64,000 bases of DNA. Origin: Desulfovibrio porci. GTDB taxonomy: Bacteria; Desulfobacterota; Desulfovibrionia; Desulfovibrionales; Desulfovibrionaceae. Where the stretch lies: positions 1 through 64,000 of the forward strand of contig NZ_VUMH01000008.1 in assembly GCF_009696265.1 (NCBI RefSeq), in the 5' to 3' direction. Position 1 is the stretch's first letter. Each line of letters starts with the position of its first letter. Position numbers and translations under genes: made by a program. The notes under the pieces are model-generated. The model had not been told where the DNA came from. It saw only the letters and a list, made by a program, of their open reading frames with translations, and made no database searches. Positions 61,511-64,000 of this stretch are shown piece by piece.

Positions 61511-62356
61511 TTATTCTCCGCCGAAAAAGAGAAAGCGTTTTTCACTGGAATGGACCAGGGTGGTCCGCTCGCCCAGAGATGTGGGCGTTTCCTGATGGAT
61601 ATAGCCGTCTTCCTGTTCCAGAGCGGCGTTCAGGGCCGCGGCGGCTCTGGCCAGGAGATCGGAGGCGCGCTCCGGCGCGCCCTGGCCCGCGCAGACGATG
61701 CCCAGGGCGCAGCCCGCCCCGGCCCCGGCCGAAATGCCGCCGGTGGGGAACAGCGGCCGGGCCTGCTCCGCGAAGGCGGCTTGCAGGCGCTCGGCCAGAC
61801 GCCGGGCTTTAAGCAGACCCATGCCCGGCAACAGCGCCGCGTAGCGCCCGGAGGCCATGCCGCCCAGACTGTCGCAGACGTCCAGATTGTCGCGCAGGGT
61901 TTCGGCCAGCAGCCTTTCCAGGCGTTTCACCGTGCCCTCGCCCAAAGCCACGCACAGCCGCCGCCGTTCGGAGAGGGCCGCGCAGATCAGGCTGAGATCC
62001 CCGCCGTTGCGCGCCTGGCGCAACAGTTCGCGCTCCAGTTGGGCCGTGAACAGTTCGGCGCTCAGCGTTCCTACCAGGGCATCCGGCGGCATGGCCGACG
62101 GCGGCTGTTGCTGTATGTCGGCCCGCAGATCCGCCACGTGCGCCTCCGGGGCGGCGTCAGGCATGGGCAGGGCGCACCACTGGCTCAGGGGAAAAGCGCG
62201 GCAGAAGTCCTGCCAGCGCTGTCGGGAAAGGCCGCGTACCAGCCGGACCACCAGCATGGCATTGTCCGGCTGTTCTCCGGCGTCGCCGCAGGCGGCATGC
62301 TCCCGCAGGGCCCTCAGTTCGCGGGCCAGGGCCTCAAATTCAGCGTTTTTGCTCAT
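61511..62356 (-). CDS. Degenerate GGDEF-like protein
   Basis: A 281-aa protein starting within the end of prfB (17-base overlap). The C-terminal half follows the diguanylate cyclase layout (LSLICAALSERRRLCVALGE, then LAETLRDNLDVCD and SGRYAALLPGMGLLKARRLAERL), but the GGDEF signature is replaced by SGRYA, so it should not make cyclic di-GMP. It may bind nucleotide or a partner. The tight link to the FlhG-like ATPase gene suggests they act together. Confidence 0.6.
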   Translation of the reverse strand: MSKNAEFEALARELRALREHAACGDAGEQPDNAMLVVRLVRGLSRQRWQDFCRAFPLSQWCALPMPDAAPEAHVADLRADIQQQPPSAMPPDALVGTLSAELFTAQLERELLRQARNGGDLSLICAALSERRRLCVALGEGTVKRLERLLAETLRDNLDVCDSLGGMASGRYAALLPGMGLLKARRLAERLQAAFAEQARPLFPTGGISAGAGAGCALGIVCAGQGAPERASDLLARAAAALNAALEQEDGYIHQETPTSLGERTTLVHSSEKRFLFFGGE

Positions 62357-63453
62357 GGCGGTACAAGAGGTAGTCGTGTTGGAACTGGTCGATCTGACCG
62401 TCCAGAACCGCATCCACGTCGCCCGATTCCGAACCTGTGCGGTGATCCTTGACCAGACGGTAGGGCTGAAGGGTGTAGGTGCGGATCTGGCTGCCGAAGG
62501 CAATGGCGTCCTTGCCGGCGTATTCGGCCTGGCGCTCGGCCTCGCGCTTTTGCAATTCCAGATTGTAAAGGCGGGCGCGCAGGACGCGCAGGGCCGTCTC
62601 CTTGTTGTGATGCTGCGATTTCTCGTTCTGGCACTGGGCGGAAATGCCCGTGGGCAAGTGGGTGACGCGCACGGCGGAACTGGTGGTGTTCACACTCTGG
62701 CCGCCCGGCCCGCTGGAGCGGAAGATGTCGAAACGCAGATCCGATTCCTTGATATCCAGCTGGATGTCGCCGCCCGCGTCCGGGATCACATCCACTGAAG
62801 CGAAGGAGGTGTGCCGGCGGCCCGAGGCGTCGAAGGGCGAAATGCGGATCAGGCGGTGGATGCCGCGTTCACTCTTCAGAAAGCCGAAGGCGTGCGGTCC
62901 GGAGATGCGCAGGGTCACGCTCTTGATGCCCGCCTCGTCGCCGGGCAGAAAGTCCATTTCCTCCACGGCGTATTTGCGGCGCGCGGCCCAGCGGGTGTAC
63001 ATGCGCAGCAGCATTTCGGCCCAGTCCTGGGATTCGGTGCCGCCCGCGCCGGGGTGGATTTCCAGAATGGCGTCCCGGCTGTCCTCTTCGGCCGAGAGCA
63101 GCATCACCAGCTCGGTCTCGTCCAGCAGGGCGGCCAGCTCCCGCTGCTGCTGCTCCAGGGATTCCAGGGCTTCCTGGTCTTCGTTTTCCAAAGCCAGGGC
63201 CAGCCATTCCTCCATGTCGTCGCGGCAGGTTTTGAGGCGGTTCAGACGGCCCACCTCGTCTTCCAGACGGCTTTTTTCCTGCAGAATGGGAGTCAGGGCC
63301 TCGGGCTTGTCCCAGGCGCCGGGGCGGGAAATTTCCGCTTCTATGTCGCGCAGGCGCTGTTCGCTGGCAGCGACGTCAAAGACGCCCCCAAAGGTTGTCG
63401 AAACGCTGGGACAAGGGCTGACAGGCGGCGCGCAGATCACTGAGATGCAACAT
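62340..63453 (-). CDS. prfB: Peptide chain release factor 2 with programmed +1 frameshift
   Basis: A 370-aa protein when the frameshift is read. Translation starts at 63453 (MLHLSDLRAAC) and reaches CTT-TGA-C at 63381-63375, preceded by a GGGGGCGT Shine-Dalgarno-like stretch, exactly as in E. coli RF2. A +1 slip at codon 25 gives ...GRLDVAASEQ. The body holds the stop-codon motif SPF (ISPFDASGRRHTSF) and the catalytic GGQ (SSGPGGQSVN). It releases peptides at UGA and UAA and limits its own level through the shift. It begins 2 bases after lnt. Confidence 0.93.
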
Positions 63454-63455
63454 GG

Positions 63456-64000
63456 TCAATTCTGTGGGGTTGAGGGTGAAGGGCCCGGCTTGCTTTTCCC
63501 GGAAGTGCCGGAGAAGGCGGAAATTTGCGCCCCGCGCGAACCGAAAGCAAGCAGCGCGCAGAAAAGCAGAACCGCCGAAGGAAGCAGCCAGGGCGCGAGG
63601 CGGTGGTAGGGGCTGGGCGCGGTCGTCAATCCGGCCCTGGCCCAAAGGGTTCCGGCCCGGAACTGGCCGCCGCGCGCGGTCACGCGCCCGCGCGGATCCA
63701 CCACAACGGAAATGCCGGTGTTGGTGCCGCGCAGAATCCAGCGGTTCTGCTCCAGGGCGCGCAGCACGGTCAGGTAAAGATGCTGCCGCGCCGCCGGGGT
63801 GTTCCCGAACCAGCCGTCGTTGCTGATGTCCGTCAGAATATTGGCCCCGTCCGCCACGCGGGCCTGGGCAAGCCAAGGGAATATGCCTTCATAGCAGATG
63901 AGCATGCCCAGGGCAAGATTGCCGTGACGCAGGGGGGCCGTGGCCGTGCCCGTCTCATAGACGCCCACGCCCTGAAGCAGAGCCTGGAGAAAGCCCCAGT
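63456..64000 (-). CDS. lnt: Apolipoprotein N-acyltransferase, C-terminal part (runs off the window)
   Basis: The last 180 or so residues of Lnt, open at the window edge. The nitrilase-type catalytic Cys is in LGMLICYEGIFP, followed by DISNDGWFGNTPAARQHL and RWILRGTNTGISVVVDPRG, then a final membrane helix (WLLPSAVLLFCALLAFG). It adds the third acyl chain to lipoproteins. The tail after the helix is short and Ser/Pro-rich. Confidence 0.9.
   Translation of the reverse strand, partial: WGFLQALLQGVGVYETGTATAPLRHGNLALGMLICYEGIFPWLAQARVADGANILTDISNDGWFGNTPAARQHLYLTVLRALEQNRWILRGTNTGISVVVDPRGRVTARGGQFRAGTLWARAGLTTAPSPYHRLAPWLLPSAVLLFCALLAFGSRGAQISAFSGTSGKSKPGPSPSTPQN

Overview
The window reads as the chromosome of a Desulfovibrio-type sulfate reducer (Desulfovibrionaceae, probably a host-associated lineage). 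Host genes are GC-rich. They include a porin of the Desulfovibrio homotrimeric type, a sodium:alanine/glycine symporter, a phenylacetate-CoA ligase, an FlhG/MinD-type ATPase and a release-factor-2 gene with the classic +1 frameshift site. No single gene fixes the species, so this is inference from gene content.

Region 1 (1-10.0 kb) is accessory DNA. A compact Mu-like transposable element spans about 532-6452. It has L- and R-type transposase-binding repeats at its ends, a flanking 7-bp direct repeat (CCATAAA), a repressor with divergent operators, two transposase-type genes that carry DNA-binding regions but no DDE catalytic core, an intact MuB-like ATPase, and at the right end a C-type-lectin protein with the variable C-terminus of a diversity-generating retroelement (DGR). 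There is no reverse transcriptase, Avd or template repeat beside it. The element sits inside a GC-rich dispersed repeat; an uninterrupted relative at 18.7 kb shows the empty-site structure. A large autotransporter gene (6.8-10.0 kb) lies beside it.

Region 2 (10.2-29.2 kb) is a podovirus-type prophage. It has a tyrosine integrase at one end and a LexA/CI-type repressor at the other. Between them a leftward cassette encodes a Mor-like regulator, endolysin, holin, terminase, portal, scaffold, capsid, cement, tail tube, tail fibre, nozzle and internal virion proteins. The head genes resemble the Bordetella phage BPP-1 set. No replication genes are visible and no large ejection proteins, so it is probably defective. 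An O-acyltransferase gene with its own AT-rich promoter region and terminator is inserted in the opposite direction among the tail genes.

Region 3 (29.3-38.7 kb) holds host metabolic genes: a LysR regulator, a Cys-type alpha/beta hydrolase, a sugar O-acetyltransferase, a truncated hydrolase, ManC, a Tat-exported DUF362 protein, a dicarboxylate/glutamate symporter and a FemAB-like acyltransferase. Region 4 (39.0-43.5 kb) is an island next to tRNA-Gly(CCC). It carries an AT-rich gene with a HEPN-type RN-x3-H motif, an unknown 147-aa gene, a structured repeat-rich stretch, a HigBA toxin-antitoxin pair and a broken P4-type integrase. Four tRNA genes (Gly-CCC, Gly-GCC, Cys-GCA, Gly-GCC) follow.

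Region 5 (44.1-64.0 kb) is core genome: paaK, rsfS-gpmI-zinc-ribbon gene, porin, symporter, and the phosphate regulon split into divergent pstSCA and phoBR-pstB-phoU arms with PhoB-box candidates between them. Then come dapA, an IHF/HU gene, flhG, a degenerate GGDEF gene, prfB and the 3' part of lnt. A small family of intergenic repeats recurs around pstS, phoU and the DUF362 gene.
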